The translations under genes were made by a program, and so were the position numbers. Below the pieces are notes generated by a model. The model was not told where the DNA came from and made no database searches. It saw only the letters and a program-made list of their open reading frames with translations. A DNA stretch of 55,593 nucleotides from Listeria cornellensis FSL F6-0969 (GTDB taxonomy: Bacteria > Bacillota > Bacilli > Lactobacillales > Listeriaceae): NCBI RefSeq assembly GCF_000525855.1, contig NZ_AODE01000020.1:1-55593 (forward strand), read 5' to 3'. This document shows, piece by piece, positions 17,247-26,176 of this stretch. Position 1 is the stretch's first letter. Every line of letters starts with the position of its first letter.

Positions 17247-18385
17247 CTAGAATTTTAGTTTGGCTAGGCGGTCGAAGGCTTCTTTTAGGACGTCTAGGTT
17301 TTGTGTCGCGGCTAAACGGATGTAGTTGTCTCCGGTGTCGCCGAACGCTAAGCCTGGGATTAGTAGGACTTGCGTTTCTTTTAAGACGTATTCGCAGAAC
17401 GGGACGGAGGTCATGCCGGAGCCGCTGATGTTGATGAAGGCGTAAATCGTACCTTTGACGGGGTGGATGGATAGGTAGGGTATCTCGGTGACGCGTTTTC
17501 CGACGTATTCTAGCCGTTCTTGGAAGGTTTTTGTGACGGCGGGTATAAACTTCTCGGCGTTGTTCATCGCGTGTACAGCGGCTCTCTGGGACGGTGAAGG
17601 GGCAGAGAACGTGATGCCTTCATTGATTGCCTTCACGGCTTGGATAATGTACTCGCCCGCAATCATATAACCGATCCGCCAACCGGTCATCGCAAAATTT
17701 TTCGAGAGACTGCCGAGTGTGATGGTTTGCTCTGGCGCGAATTTTGCCATTGGGGTGAACTTTTCGTAAAAACTGAAGCATCGTAGACTTCATCGGATAG
17801 GATGTAAAAATCGTGTTTTTTCGCGAGGGTAGCGATTTCTTCAAAGATTTCTTTGGAGAAGACGGCGCCTGTTGGGTTGTTCGGCGAGTTTAGAATCAGC
17901 GCTTTCGTTTTGTCGGTAATCGCGGCTTTTAAAATATCTAGATTGATCGCAAAATCGTCTTTTTCATAGGTTGGAATGAAGACGGGAATGCCACTAGCAG
18001 CCATCACTTGGTCTTTGTAAGGCGTGAAGTAAGGCTCGTGGATGATGACTTCGTCGCCGGTATCAATGATGGCTTGGAGCGCGAGATACATGCCGTGGCA
18101 AGCACCAACTGTTGCGCGGATTTCACTAGTTGGAAATTGCAAATCGTATGTGCGGTCGTAAAATCCCGAAATAGCTTCGAGTAATTCGATGTCACCAGAG
18201 GCTTCGGTGTATTTGGTTTGGCCGTTCTTCACGTCTTGGAAGGATGCCTCGATGATTTCCTGGTCGGTAATCAGGTCAGGATCGCCAATCGAAAAGTCAA
18301 TTAGGTTCGGCGTTGTTTTCGCAATGGTCGTGATTTGAGATAGTATATTGACGGGCGCTTGTTGATATTTTTTAGCTAATTTCAT
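17247..18385 (-). CDS. Class I/II PLP aminotransferase, aspartate-aminotransferase-like (frameshifted)
   Basis: Pyridoxal-phosphate enzyme exchanging an amino group between an amino acid and a 2-oxo acid; resembles the PatA/AspC-like lmo2252. Corrected length is about 379 residues. Motifs: DFSIGDPDL near the N-terminus, NSPNNPTGAVF (about 170), the SDEVYD Asp/Tyr that contacts PLP, SLSKNFAMTGWRIGY with the Schiff-base Lys (about 237), and the final NYIRLAA Arg that binds the substrate carboxylate. The frame breaks at an A run on the + strand (17768-17772); one more base joins SVFYEKFTPMAKF. GGAGG precedes the ATG. Substrate not determined. Confidence 0.88.
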
Positions 18386-18408
18386 TTAAAAAACCTCCAT
18401 ATGTAGAT

Positions 18409-18445
18409 AAAAGTGGAATGCGCTTAGTTTGCATTCCACTTTTTT
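18409..18445. terminator. Terminator hairpin downstream of the amino-acid ABC transporter
   Basis: AAAAGTGGAATGC pairs with GCATTCCACTTTT around an eight-base loop; on the minus strand it ends the ABC operon just before the aminotransferase start. Confidence 0.8.
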
Positions 18446-18450
18446 GTTTA

Positions 18451-19173
18451 TTATAACACTTTTCCGAGGAAACTTTGTGTTCTTTCGTTCTGTGGGTGTG
18501 TGAAAATTTGTTCTGGTGTGCCTTGTTCTTGGATATAGCCGCCGTCCATGAAGATGACGCGATCGGCTACTTCTTTTGCAAAGCCCATTTCGTGTGTCAC
18601 AACGACCATCGTCATGCCTTCTTTGGCCAAACTCTTCATAACTTGCAGTACTTCGCCGACCATTTCTGGATCGAGCGCGGATGTTGGTTCGTCAAAAAGC
18701 ATCACATCGGGATTCATCGCCAAGGCGCGCGCGATGGCAACCCGCTGTTTTTGTCCGCCGGATAGGGAGGATGGATAGCTGTCAGCCTTGTCGTCCAACC
18801 CAACTTTGTTAAGCAATTCTAGGGCGTGTTTTTTCGCTGATTCTGCGGTTTCGCCTTTCACTTTTAGCGGCGCGAGAGTAAGGTTGTCCAGCACGGTTTT
18901 ATGTGGAAACAGGTTGAAGCTTTGGAAAACCATACCCATCCGTTGACGCAAATCATTGATATTGACGTTTTTGTCAGTGAGGTTGGTACCTTCGAATTCG
19001 ATAACGCCGCCAGTTGGTTGTTCGAGCAAGTTTAAACAACGCAGGAAGGTACTTTTTCCTGATCCTGAGGGGCCTATGACAACGACCACCTCGCCTTGCG
19101 CTACTTCTATATCAATTCCTTTTAAAACTTCTAATTTATCAAAATGCTTTTGTAGTTTGGTTACTTTAATCAC
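18451..19173 (-). CDS. Polar amino-acid ABC transporter ATP-binding protein (GlnQ-like)
   Basis: ATPase subunit of an amino-acid importer. The 240-residue protein has every ABC motif: Walker [10 protein letters not shown] (residues 33-41), Q-loop [16 protein letters not shown], signature LSGGQKQR (about 134), Walker [15 protein letters not shown] and the switch [10 protein letters not shown]. The C-terminal [20 protein letters not shown] is typical of GlnQ/HisP. It overlaps the end of the fused binding-protein/permease gene by 8 bp, so both are in one operon. It corresponds to lmo2251. Confidence 0.93.
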   Translation of the reverse strand: MIKVTKLQKHFDKLEVLKGIDIEVAQGEVVVVIGPSGSGKSTFLRCLNLLEQPTGGVIEFEGTNLTDKNVNINDLRQRMGMVFQSFNLFPHKTVLDNLTLAPLKVKGETAESAKKHALELLNKVGLDDKADSYPSSLSGGQKQRVAIARALAMNPDVMLFDEPTSALDPEMVGEVLQVMKSLAKEGMTMVVVTHEMGFAKEVADRVIFMDGGYIQEQGTPEQIFTHPQNERTQSFLGKVL

Positions 19174-20630
19174 TTGTTCTCATTCTCCTTTCAGCAACGC
19201 CTAAAAGTCTGGATAGACCGAACGTTAGGATGAAGTAAATTACGGCTGCGACTGCGTATGGAAGGAAGGCATTTAGACTTGCTCCTGCAACGACGCCCGA
19301 CATGAACATCAATTCGCCGATACCGATAATCGATACCATGGAAGATTCTTTAATAACGGTAATAAATTCATTGCCCAGCGCCGGTAAAATGTTCTTAATC
19401 GCTTGTGGCAAAATGATGTAACGCATACTCGCGGCTTTCGTCATACCAAGCTACGCGCTGCTTCTTCTTGTCCTTTATCAACGGCCATGATTCCAGCACG
19501 AATGATTTCAGCAACATAGGCGGCACTGTTGAGCGATAGGGCGATACAACCGGCAACAATCGCGGGCAAATTCAAACCGGCAAAAATAGCGGTCGTACCA
19601 AAGTAGATAGGAAAATCTGAACGAGGAGTGGTGTTCCACGTAAGAATTCGATGTAACAATTGGCAGGCCAACGCAACCATCTTGTTTTCGATAATTTCAT
19701 GAGCGCAATTAAAGCACCGATAATCGCACCGAAAAATACACCAACAGCGGCAATCCCGATTGTGTATAGTGCGCCTTTTACGTAATAAGAACCGTATTGC
19801 GTGAAGAAATTACCTTCTTGGAACATCGCTTTACTGGCTTCTTCTTGATATTGCTTCAGAAGACCTTGATCTTTAATTTCTTTTAAAGACGTGTTAATGC
19901 TTTTTTGCAGAGAAGTTGTCCCTTTATTCATCGCAATGGCCGTTTGTTTCGTACCATTGACAAAATTCACATCAGAAATCATTAAATCATCATATTGTGT
20001 GATATACGCGTCGGCAACGGGGCCTTCTAGTACAACCGCATCCAGTTTCTTTTGCTGTAACTCAAGCATCAGTGTCGTTACTTTGGATAACGATTTGACA
20101 GTAGCACCAGTTAGCTCGTCTTGTGCTAACGCTTCTTGTGTCGATTGTTTCTGCGCGCCGACTTTGGCACCTTTAAAATCAGTCGTTGATTGGAACTTAT
20201 CCTTATCTTCTTTTCTGATCACGACTTTTTGTTGCACAGTCATATACGGATCGGAAAAATCAACTTCTTTAAGGCGTTCTGGTGTTGGAGACATGCCTGA
20301 AATGATGACGTCAATTTTATTTGTTTTAAGGGCAGGAAGTAAGCTGTCAAAATCCATTTCACTAATGCTTAAATCTACACCCATATCATCAGCAATTTTT
20401 TGTGCAATGCTGATATCAAAGCCGACATATGTGTCTTTTCCTTTTATAGTTTTGTGAAATTCATAAGGTGGATAATCTGCGGATAAACCAACAATCAGTT
20501 TCCCTCGTTGTTGAATATCAGCCAGTGACGTGTCTTTTTCTGCTGCTAAAACGGGAGAAAAGCTAGCAAATACCATCATTAGTATAAAAAATATAGCGGT
20601 TAACTTGAGATAAAAATTCCCTTTAATCAT
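19166..20630 (-). CDS. arpJ: Amino-acid ABC transporter, substrate-binding/permease fusion (ArpJ-like, two frameshifts)
   Basis: Both the extracytoplasmic receptor and the membrane channel of an amino-acid importer. About 488 residues: a signal peptide (residues 1-29, ending VLAAE), an SBP family 3 domain (about 40-260, with [19 protein letters not shown] and SGMSPTPER), then a permease domain with about five helices and the [20 protein letters not shown] coupling loop. Two breaks lie in the permease part, at + strand 19612-19615 and 19445-19446, each fixed by one added base. SBP-permease fusions are known in Firmicutes. It matches lmo2250 (arpJ) by position. Substrate unproven. Confidence 0.88.
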
Positions 20631-20897
20631 GATTACACTCCTTTATAATGTATATCATCTCGGTAGTTTATGCATTTTCATGAATAACTAGTAAAGATGA
20701 ACATAGAATTTATAACTTCTTTTGATAGATATAATAATACATGTTTTTGAGTAATTATGCAATAGTGTTTTTAATAAAAATATAGAAAGGAGGAAGAGGC
20801 TGGTTTTTCGTTTGGCTGGGATGTTGGTGTCGTGTTATATTGAAGGTAAGGATATTATATCGTGGATAGCCAAATAAATAAAAAGGTGTGATTCGAG

Positions 20898-21344
20898 ATG
20901 GAGAAAGAATTTGAGCTTGTGATGCAGGAAGTGGAATTTCCGAATGATTCCAGAGGGGTATTTGATGGGACGCTTTTGTGTTTGGAATTTTTTGTTGCTA
21001 AGAAAAAAGTGGCTTATGATGCAAAAAGCGGGGAACCGATGTTGCGCAGGGAGGATCGGCGTCTTGTGAATGGCTTGATTCAGGGCGAGTTTAAGGTATT
21101 TGAGCAAAGGATGGAAGAGGAGCAGGAGATCAGGCCGCTACATCATTTGGATGCGCTTTTTCAGGCGTTGGAAGTTGGACTCGGCGCGTTGTTTTCACCG
21201 GAGCAGGAGATTGAGTTTGCAAATGTGGGAATTGATGGCTTTATTCAGGTGTATAATGATCCAGATGTTCAGGCGAAACATGCGGACGCGATTCTGGCGA
21301 AGATGTTGGGAAGTTTGGACGGAGAGATGGATGAGGAATATTAA
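20898..21344 (+). CDS. Hypothetical acidic protein (148 residues)
   Basis: No family recognised. Rich in Glu and Asp, with no signal peptide or membrane helix, so probably cytosolic. Short features are CLEFFVAKKKVAYD, the EIRPLHHLDALFQALEVGLGALF helix region (residues 75-97) and a C-terminal helix ending GEMDEEY. AAGGTG is eight bases before the ATG. It is monocistronic, lying divergent from the amino-acid transporter and convergent on the next gene with a hairpin between. Confidence 0.7.
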   Translation: MEKEFELVMQEVEFPNDSRGVFDGTLLCLEFFVAKKKVAYDAKSGEPMLRREDRRLVNGLIQGEFKVFEQRMEEEQEIRPLHHLDALFQALEVGLGALFSPEQEIEFANVGIDGFIQVYNDPDVQAKHADAILAKMLGSLDGEMDEEY

Positions 21345-21362
21345 AATGAAATAGATATTGAA

Positions 21363-21411
21363 AAAAACGCCAATCTAACCAGTCATTAGCTGATTGGATC
21401 GGCGTTTTTTT
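21363..21411. terminator. Bidirectional terminator hairpin
   Basis: AAAAACGCC pairs with GGCGTTTTT, reinforced by CCAATC/GATTGG inside, between two convergent genes. Confidence 0.8.
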
Positions 21412-21941
21412 TAGAATTCTTCTTTAATCAGGCGAACAATGAAGAAAGAAAGTAGGAAGAAGGCGGGAGGCAGAATTTCATTTTCTTGGTATTCAATGCT
21501 TACAGCGCTGCCGGATAAGGATTTATCAACTACGATATGGCATATATCTGTATGGTCAAGTAATATTTTGATAGTTCCTTTGGCTTCAGGCTGGATAATA
21601 TCGATGCGATGATCTTGCTTTAGGCCGCGAATATGAAGGCTGTGATCGCTACTTGGAATTTCTTTGAGTGAGATATCAAAATTTGGTTGGGTATTGTGAT
21701 ACACAACAGAGGAACCGTCTTCCCCAAGCCAACCGATTTCGATAGTTAGTGTTGCGAGTTCTCTCTTTGTTTCGTCATTGGAATAGCTATACAATGGGTG
21801 GTTATTTTGAAAAGAGATACGTGATGAAATTTTTTCGATGGTTCCAACGAGTTCTTCGTTTTCATTCTTAACTTCGACGGGTGTGCTTTTTCTTAGGACT
21901 AGTGGTTTTTGGAAGTGAAAGCTTGGCATAATATTATTCAT
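21411..21941 (-). CDS. Hypothetical protein, possibly tubby/LURP-one-like beta barrel
   Basis: Not firmly assigned. The 176-residue protein is beta-rich with regular strand lengths; VKNENEELVGTIEKI followed by repeated strands, and a C-terminal hydrophobic helix after SIEYQENEILPPAFFLLSFFIVRL, is reminiscent of the tubby C-terminal-like/LURP-one proteins such as YxjI. That is a weak structural impression. No signal peptide at the N-terminus; the last 20 residues could touch the membrane. GGAGATG overlaps the start. Single gene between terminators. Confidence 0.65.
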   Translation of the reverse strand: MNNIMPSFHFQKPLVLRKSTPVEVKNENEELVGTIEKISSRISFQNNHPLYSYSNDETKRELATLTIEIGWLGEDGSSVVYHNTQPNFDISLKEIPSSDHSLHIRGLKQDHRIDIIQPEAKGTIKILLDHTDICHIVVDKSLSGSAVSIEYQENEILPPAFFLLSFFIVRLIKEEF

Positions 21942-22026
21942 CTCCTGACGTAATATCTAATTTTTAAGTAAACGTTTTTTTACAGTCTTATAGGAACCTA
22001 TTCCCTTTATTTAGTAGTGGAAACAT

Positions 22027-22062
22027 AAAAAACTCGTCTCTGCTATCCAGAAACGAGTTTTT
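22027..22062 (-). terminator. Terminator of the pit operon
   Basis: AAAAACTCGT pairs with ACGAGTTTTT around an inner TCTG/CAGA stem, immediately after the Pit stop codon. Confidence 0.85.
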
Positions 22063-22066
22063 GAAA

Positions 22067-23068
22067 TTATGCTAGGAAGAAACGTAGGACATAGTAAATG
22101 GCTGCAGCAAGTGCGGCTGAGATTGGCAACGTGATAATCCAAGTGATAATCATGCGTTGTGCTGTATCCCATTTAACGCCTTTCACACGGTGAGCTGTTC
22201 CTACACCAAGGATGGAGGAGCTGATAACGTGTGTTGTACTTACTGGTAGATGAATGAATGTCGCACCGAAAATGATGAACACAGAACTTAAATCTGCGGC
22301 TACACCACTTACTGGTTTGATTTTCATGATCTTACCGCCAACTGTTTTGATGATTTTCCAACCACCGATCGATGTACCGACGGCCATCGCGATCGCACAG
22401 GATACTTGTACCCACAGTTGAACGTCATCGGTATGTTGGAACCCGTTCGCGATCAAAGCTAGTGTGATGATTCCCATTGATTTTTGGGCGTCATTGGTAC
22501 CGTGTGTGTAAGATTGGAGTGCTGCTGTTCCGACTTGAATAAGCCTGAAACGTCGATTGGTTGTAGATAAGTTTAAGTTTTTTAAGAAAATTTTAAATAG
22601 GCTATAAATCAGGAAACCAACACCGAATGCTAGGAATGGAGACACGATAAGGCCTATAATAATGGTTAAGAAGCCTTTATATTCGAGTGCGCCAAATCCT
22701 GCTGCGGCAATCGCACCACCAGCTATAGAGCCAATCAGTGCGTGAGAGGAACTACTTGGGATACCGAAGTACCACGTGAGTAAATTCCAGGTGATGGCTG
22801 ATATCAGTGCTGCAAGGATAACGAGATCGCCATGCGGTAATGAGAACGGGTCTACGATATCTTTTGTGATTGTTTTGGCAACCCCAGTGAAGGAAATCGC
22901 ACCGACAAAGTTCATCACAGCGGCGAGGACAATCGCATGTTTTGGTTTTAATGCTTTCGTTGAGACACTGGTTGCAATCGCGTTGGCTGTGTCATGAAAT
23001 CCGTTGATAAGGTCAAACGCTAGTGCTGCAATAACAATGACAATCGTTATAAATAACATACCTTCCAT
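22067..23068 (-). CDS. pit: Low-affinity inorganic phosphate transporter, Pit family
   Basis: Metal-phosphate:proton symporter in the membrane. The 333-residue protein has the two duplicated PiT signatures: DLINGFHDTANAIATSVSTKAL near the N-terminus and YTHGTNDAQKSMGIITLAL at about residue 188, plus GIPSSSSHALIGSIAGG and PVSTTHVISSSILGVG. About ten membrane helices. It lies 12 bp downstream of the DUF47 gene, in the standard pitR-pit order. RBS AGGGG. Intact. Confidence 0.93.
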   Translation of the reverse strand: MEGMLFITIVIVIAALAFDLINGFHDTANAIATSVSTKALKPKHAIVLAAVMNFVGAISFTGVAKTITKDIVDPFSLPHGDLVILAALISAITWNLLTWYFGIPSSSSHALIGSIAGGAIAAAGFGALEYKGFLTIIIGLIVSPFLAFGVGFLIYSLFKIFLKNLNLSTTNRRFRLIQVGTAALQSYTHGTNDAQKSMGIITLALIANGFQHTDDVQLWVQVSCAIAMAVGTSIGGWKIIKTVGGKIMKIKPVSGVAADLSSVFIIFGATFIHLPVSTTHVISSSILGVGTAHRVKGVKWDTAQRMIITWIITLPISAALAAAIYYVLRFFLA

Positions 23069-23080
23069 TTAGCCGACCCC

Positions 23081-23701
23081 TTACGCGTTTTTCATAACAA
23101 TTGATTCAAGCGTATTGGCTACACTTTGACAACTGTCTGCGATTTCTTCAAAATTCTCATACACTTCTTTCATCCGAATTAAGCGGATTGGGTTTTCTTC
23201 GTTTTGGAATAGTTGAATTAGAGACTCGCGATAAACTTCATCACAAATCGATTCGTAGTTTTTTATTTTAATAGCTAATGTGCGTACGTCTTTTAATTTT
23301 TTATCGAAAACGAGATCTACTGCTTTTTCAATTTCCACAGTACTTGCTTCAATCGCATCAATGAATTTCTGCATGTAGTCGTCAAATCGTTTGATATGAC
23401 AGATTTCGAATGTGAAGGCAATTTGTTCAAAGCCGTCCATTACGTCATCTAATCGGTTTGTTAGCTCTAACATGTCTTCGCGCTCAATTGGCGTGATGAA
23501 GGCATCATTTAGTTCTAAAATCATTTTGTGGACAAGTGAATCACCGTGTGTTTCATATTCCTTCATCTTCTCCGAAAAAGTATGTAAGTCTTCCCCAGTT
23601 TCGATGTTGTAAGAAGCGAAATAGTTGGCGCCCTCACGTAGGTTTACTGCCATGTCATGTAATAATGAAGCAAAACGGTCCTTTTTGTTTTTAAAAGCCA
23701 T
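23081..23701 (-). CDS. DUF47/PhoU-like phosphate transport accessory protein (YkaA/PitR)
   Basis: Cytosolic all-helical protein of 206 residues (PhoU-like fold) that accompanies Pit transporters and is thought to modulate them. Family features: EYETHGDSLVHKMILELNDAFITPIEREDMLELTNRLDDVMDG, split here into acidic metal-binding E/D repeats, and a second half with YESICDEVYRESLIQLF and IADSCQSVANTLESIVMKNA. It is the first gene of the two-gene operon, with a GGGGG ribosome site. The 480-bp region upstream holds its promoter. Confidence 0.9.
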   Translation of the reverse strand: MAFKNKKDRFASLLHDMAVNLREGANYFASYNIETGEDLHTFSEKMKEYETHGDSLVHKMILELNDAFITPIEREDMLELTNRLDDVMDGFEQIAFTFEICHIKRFDDYMQKFIDAIEASTVEIEKAVDLVFDKKLKDVRTLAIKIKNYESICDEVYRESLIQLFQNEENPIRLIRMKEVYENFEEIADSCQSVANTLESIVMKNA

Positions 23702-24182
23702 TTTTTAATTCCCCCGATCTTTTTTGTGTGATTTTTTCCCAGTATAATAGGGCCCACTTTTTCGTTGATGTTTAGTGAGCGGATGTTTACAAAAATAATA
23801 CAGAAAAAAATCATAACAAGGATAGAAATTTACTACATATTCATACTAACATAGGATGGAGCCAATAGGTATCTTTTTTTTGAAGCGAAATAGGTAGAAA
23901 CTAGTTGAAATCGGTTACAATTGTTATTTAGCGGGTTTTCAAGAGGTTTGGCTGTTTGATATTTTTTTTTAGCAAACACAGCTGATTTTTGATTATAGTA
24001 GAAGGGGCCGAGAATGAAAGTATTATTTGGAAAAAAGAATTGTTAGTTTTTTCACGTAGTTTTACATTTTAAGTTGCATTTTGATGGATAAGGGAAGCGT
24101 ATTTATGTATACTAACGATAAGTATTAATGAAAGAAAATGCGGCAAGTATCGATTAAACTACAAAAGCAGGAGGTTTTATCA
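23702..24182. other. Divergent intergenic region, about 480 bp, AT-rich
   Basis: Lies between the pit operon (-) and the aldo/keto reductase (+). It is AT-rich with long T runs and a possible -10 for the reductase (TATACT, about 24107-24112). No convincing coding frame, repeat or riboswitch is visible. Confidence 0.5.
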
Positions 24183-25052
24183 ATGGTCAATTCCTTTCAA
24201 TCACGTTATCGTTTAAATAATGGCGTGATGATTCCTTATCTTGGTATGGGTGTTTTTCAAGTGACAGATCAGCAGCATGTGGCTGGCGCAATTGAGAAGG
24301 CGCTCGAATTCGGTTATCGTTCGTTTGATACGGGCGCGGTTTATAACAACGAAAAGCTAGTGGGCCAAGCGATTAGCCATAGTGCGGTACCGCGAGACGA
24401 GCTCTTTATTAGCTCGAAAATTTGGAATGGAGACCAAGGTTATGATAAGGTCTTGACTGCTTTTGAGCATACATTGGCGAATCTTGGTGTGGATTATTTG
24501 GATATGTATTTGATTCATTGGCCGCTGACGGAGATGTATACGGAAACATGGCGGGCGATGGAGCGATTGTATGAGGAAAAAATGGTGCGCGCGATTGGTG
24601 TCGCGAATTTTAAGGAGCATCATTTGGCTAGTTTGGCTGTGAAGGCGAATGTGAAACCGGCGATTGATCAGGTGGAGACGCATCCGTTGTTGCCTCAAAA
24701 TGAGCTGCGGGCGTATTTGGCGGATCATGACATTGCGCACGGTGCTTGGTCGCCGCTTGCGAAGGGTGCGCTATTTCAGAACCCAGTAATCGAGGAGATT
24801 GCACGAAAGCATGGTGTTCATGTGGATCAGGTGATTTTGCGGTGGCATATGGAGCGGGGTACGATTACGATGACACGCTCCATTAGTGCGAAACGGACGC
24901 TTGAGAATACGCAATTGTTTGATTTTTCTTTGGATACAAATGACAGGAAGCGTATTGGGCAGTTAGAGAGCGGGAAGCGTGTGGGCCCAGATCCGGATGA
25001 TGTGGAATTCATGTTAGCGAGTATGGAAAAGGAACGCGCGATGTTTTCTTGA
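24183..25052 (+). CDS. Aldo/keto reductase
   Basis: NADPH-dependent carbonyl reductase of the AKR5-like bacterial group. The 289-residue TIM barrel keeps the catalytic tetrad: Asp and Tyr in FDTGAVYNNE (about residues 49 and 54), Lys in ISSKIW (about 79) and His in YLIHWPL (about 112). ARAIGVANF-type VRAIGVANF and the final HMERGTITMTRSIS cofactor loop are present. The start ATG 24183 follows GCAGGAGG; an in-frame GTG-like upstream start at 24138 lacks a site. It is the first of three closely spaced genes with the AlkD-like and VOC genes. Substrate unknown. Confidence 0.92.
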   Translation: MVNSFQSRYRLNNGVMIPYLGMGVFQVTDQQHVAGAIEKALEFGYRSFDTGAVYNNEKLVGQAISHSAVPRDELFISSKIWNGDQGYDKVLTAFEHTLANLGVDYLDMYLIHWPLTEMYTETWRAMERLYEEKMVRAIGVANFKEHHLASLAVKANVKPAIDQVETHPLLPQNELRAYLADHDIAHGAWSPLAKGALFQNPVIEEIARKHGVHVDQVILRWHMERGTITMTRSISAKRTLENTQLFDFSLDTNDRKRIGQLESGKRVGPDPDDVEFMLASMEKERAMFS

Positions 25053-25074
25053 AATGATATGTCGGGAGGTTCAG

Positions 25075-25734
25075 ATGGATAGCTATACGGAGCAGTTGGT
25101 TTTATATATGAAAGAACATGCGGATTCTGAGGAAAAGCGAGCAATGGAGCAGTACATGCGAAATCAGTTTGTTTTTCTTGGTTTGCGGAGTCCTAAGCGG
25201 CGTGTTGTTTATCGGGATTTTGTTGCGGCATATGGGAAGCCGAAAGATGCTATTGCTGTTGCGAAGGAGCTTTATGCGCAGTCGGAACGGGAATTTTATT
25301 ATATGGCGATTGATATTTTGACGAAAGGTGTTAAAAAGCAATCGATGGATGCCGTGGATTTTTATGAGCGGTTGATTTTGACGGAACCTTGGTGGGATAC
25401 GGTAGATTTATTGGCGAGTACGCTCGTTGGTGGACATTTTGCGTTGTACCCGGAGCTAGTTGAGAAATATAATGCGAAGTGGATTGAAGGGGATAATATT
25501 TGGCTGGCGCGCACGGCGATTTTGTTCCAGCTGAAATACAAGGAAAAAACGGATGAGACGCTGTTATTTGCGAACTGTGAAAAATGGTTGGGCTCGGATG
25601 AGTTTTTCATTCAAAAGGCGATTGGATGGGCGTTGCGTCAATATGCGAAGTTTGATGCGGATGCGGTGCTTGATTTTGTGGAGTCGCATGCGTTGGCACC
25701 GCTGAGTCGGAGAGAGGCGCTGAAGCATTTTTAG
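25075..25734 (+). CDS. AlkD-like DNA alkylation repair glycosylase
   Basis: HEAT-repeat DNA glycosylase that removes positively charged alkylated bases (3-methyladenine, 7-methylguanine). The 219-residue protein is all helical; TEPWWDTVDLLASTLVGGHF (about residue 105) contains the conserved Trp and catalytic Asp of the AlkD family, and GWALRQYAKFDADAVLDFV matches the C-terminal DNA-facing helix pair. ATG 25075 follows GGGAGG by six bases. It sits 22 bp after the reductase and 13 bp before the VOC gene, suggesting an operon for dealing with reactive electrophiles. Confidence 0.9.
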   Translation: MDSYTEQLVLYMKEHADSEEKRAMEQYMRNQFVFLGLRSPKRRVVYRDFVAAYGKPKDAIAVAKELYAQSEREFYYMAIDILTKGVKKQSMDAVDFYERLILTEPWWDTVDLLASTLVGGHFALYPELVEKYNAKWIEGDNIWLARTAILFQLKYKEKTDETLLFANCEKWLGSDEFFIQKAIGWALRQYAKFDADAVLDFVESHALAPLSRREALKHF

Positions 25735-25747
25735 GAGGAGGAGCGAA

Positions 25748-26134
25748 TTGTTGCATCATGTGGAGATTAATGTTTCAAATTTGAAAGAGGCGCGGTTGTT
25801 CTGGGATGATTTGTTGGGGCGACTGGGTTATACGCTTTATTCGGAGTGGGAGAAGGGCGTTAGTTGGATGTATGGGGAGACATATTTGGTGTTTGTGCAG
25901 ACGGAAGAGCGTTTTTTGGAGTCTGGGTATCATCGCGGGCATACGGGATTGAACCATTTGGCATTTCACGTGGCGACGCGTGCGGATGTGGATGCTTGGA
26001 CGGAGCGTTTTCGTGCACTGGGGATTCCAATCCTGTATGAAGACCGTCATCCGTTTGCGGGAGGCCCGAATTATTATGCCGTTTTCGCGGAAGGACCGGA
26101 TAGAATGAAGGTAGAGTTAGTCGCGAAAAAATAG
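25748..26134 (+). CDS. VOC-superfamily protein (glyoxalase/bleomycin-resistance fold)
   Basis: Metal-binding vicinal-oxygen-chelate protein of 128 residues; role could be a glyoxalase-like detoxifier or dioxygenase. HHVEINVSNLKEARLFWDDLL begins the first beta-alpha module and GLNHLAFHVATRADVDAW the second; candidate metal ligands are His 3 or 4, His near 75 and Glu in MKVELVAKK. The start is TTG, with AGGAGGAGG just upstream and 13 bp from the preceding stop. Third gene of a probable operon, ended by a strong hairpin. Confidence 0.85.
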   Translation: MLHHVEINVSNLKEARLFWDDLLGRLGYTLYSEWEKGVSWMYGETYLVFVQTEERFLESGYHRGHTGLNHLAFHVATRADVDAWTERFRALGIPILYEDRHPFAGGPNYYAVFAEGPDRMKVELVAKK

Positions 26135-26136
26135 AA

Positions 26137-26176
26137 AATCCCGAAATCCGGTAAAATGGATTTCGGGATTTTTTTT
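26137..26176. terminator. Bidirectional terminator
   Basis: AAATCCCGAAATCC pairs with GGATTTCGGGATTT around GTAAAAT, followed by T residues; it sits between convergent genes. Confidence 0.9.

Noticed and set aside
20835-21107. 90-codon frame antisense to the 148-residue gene
   Set aside because: Shadow frame with low-complexity composition and no ribosome site; the + strand gene has a good site and terminator.
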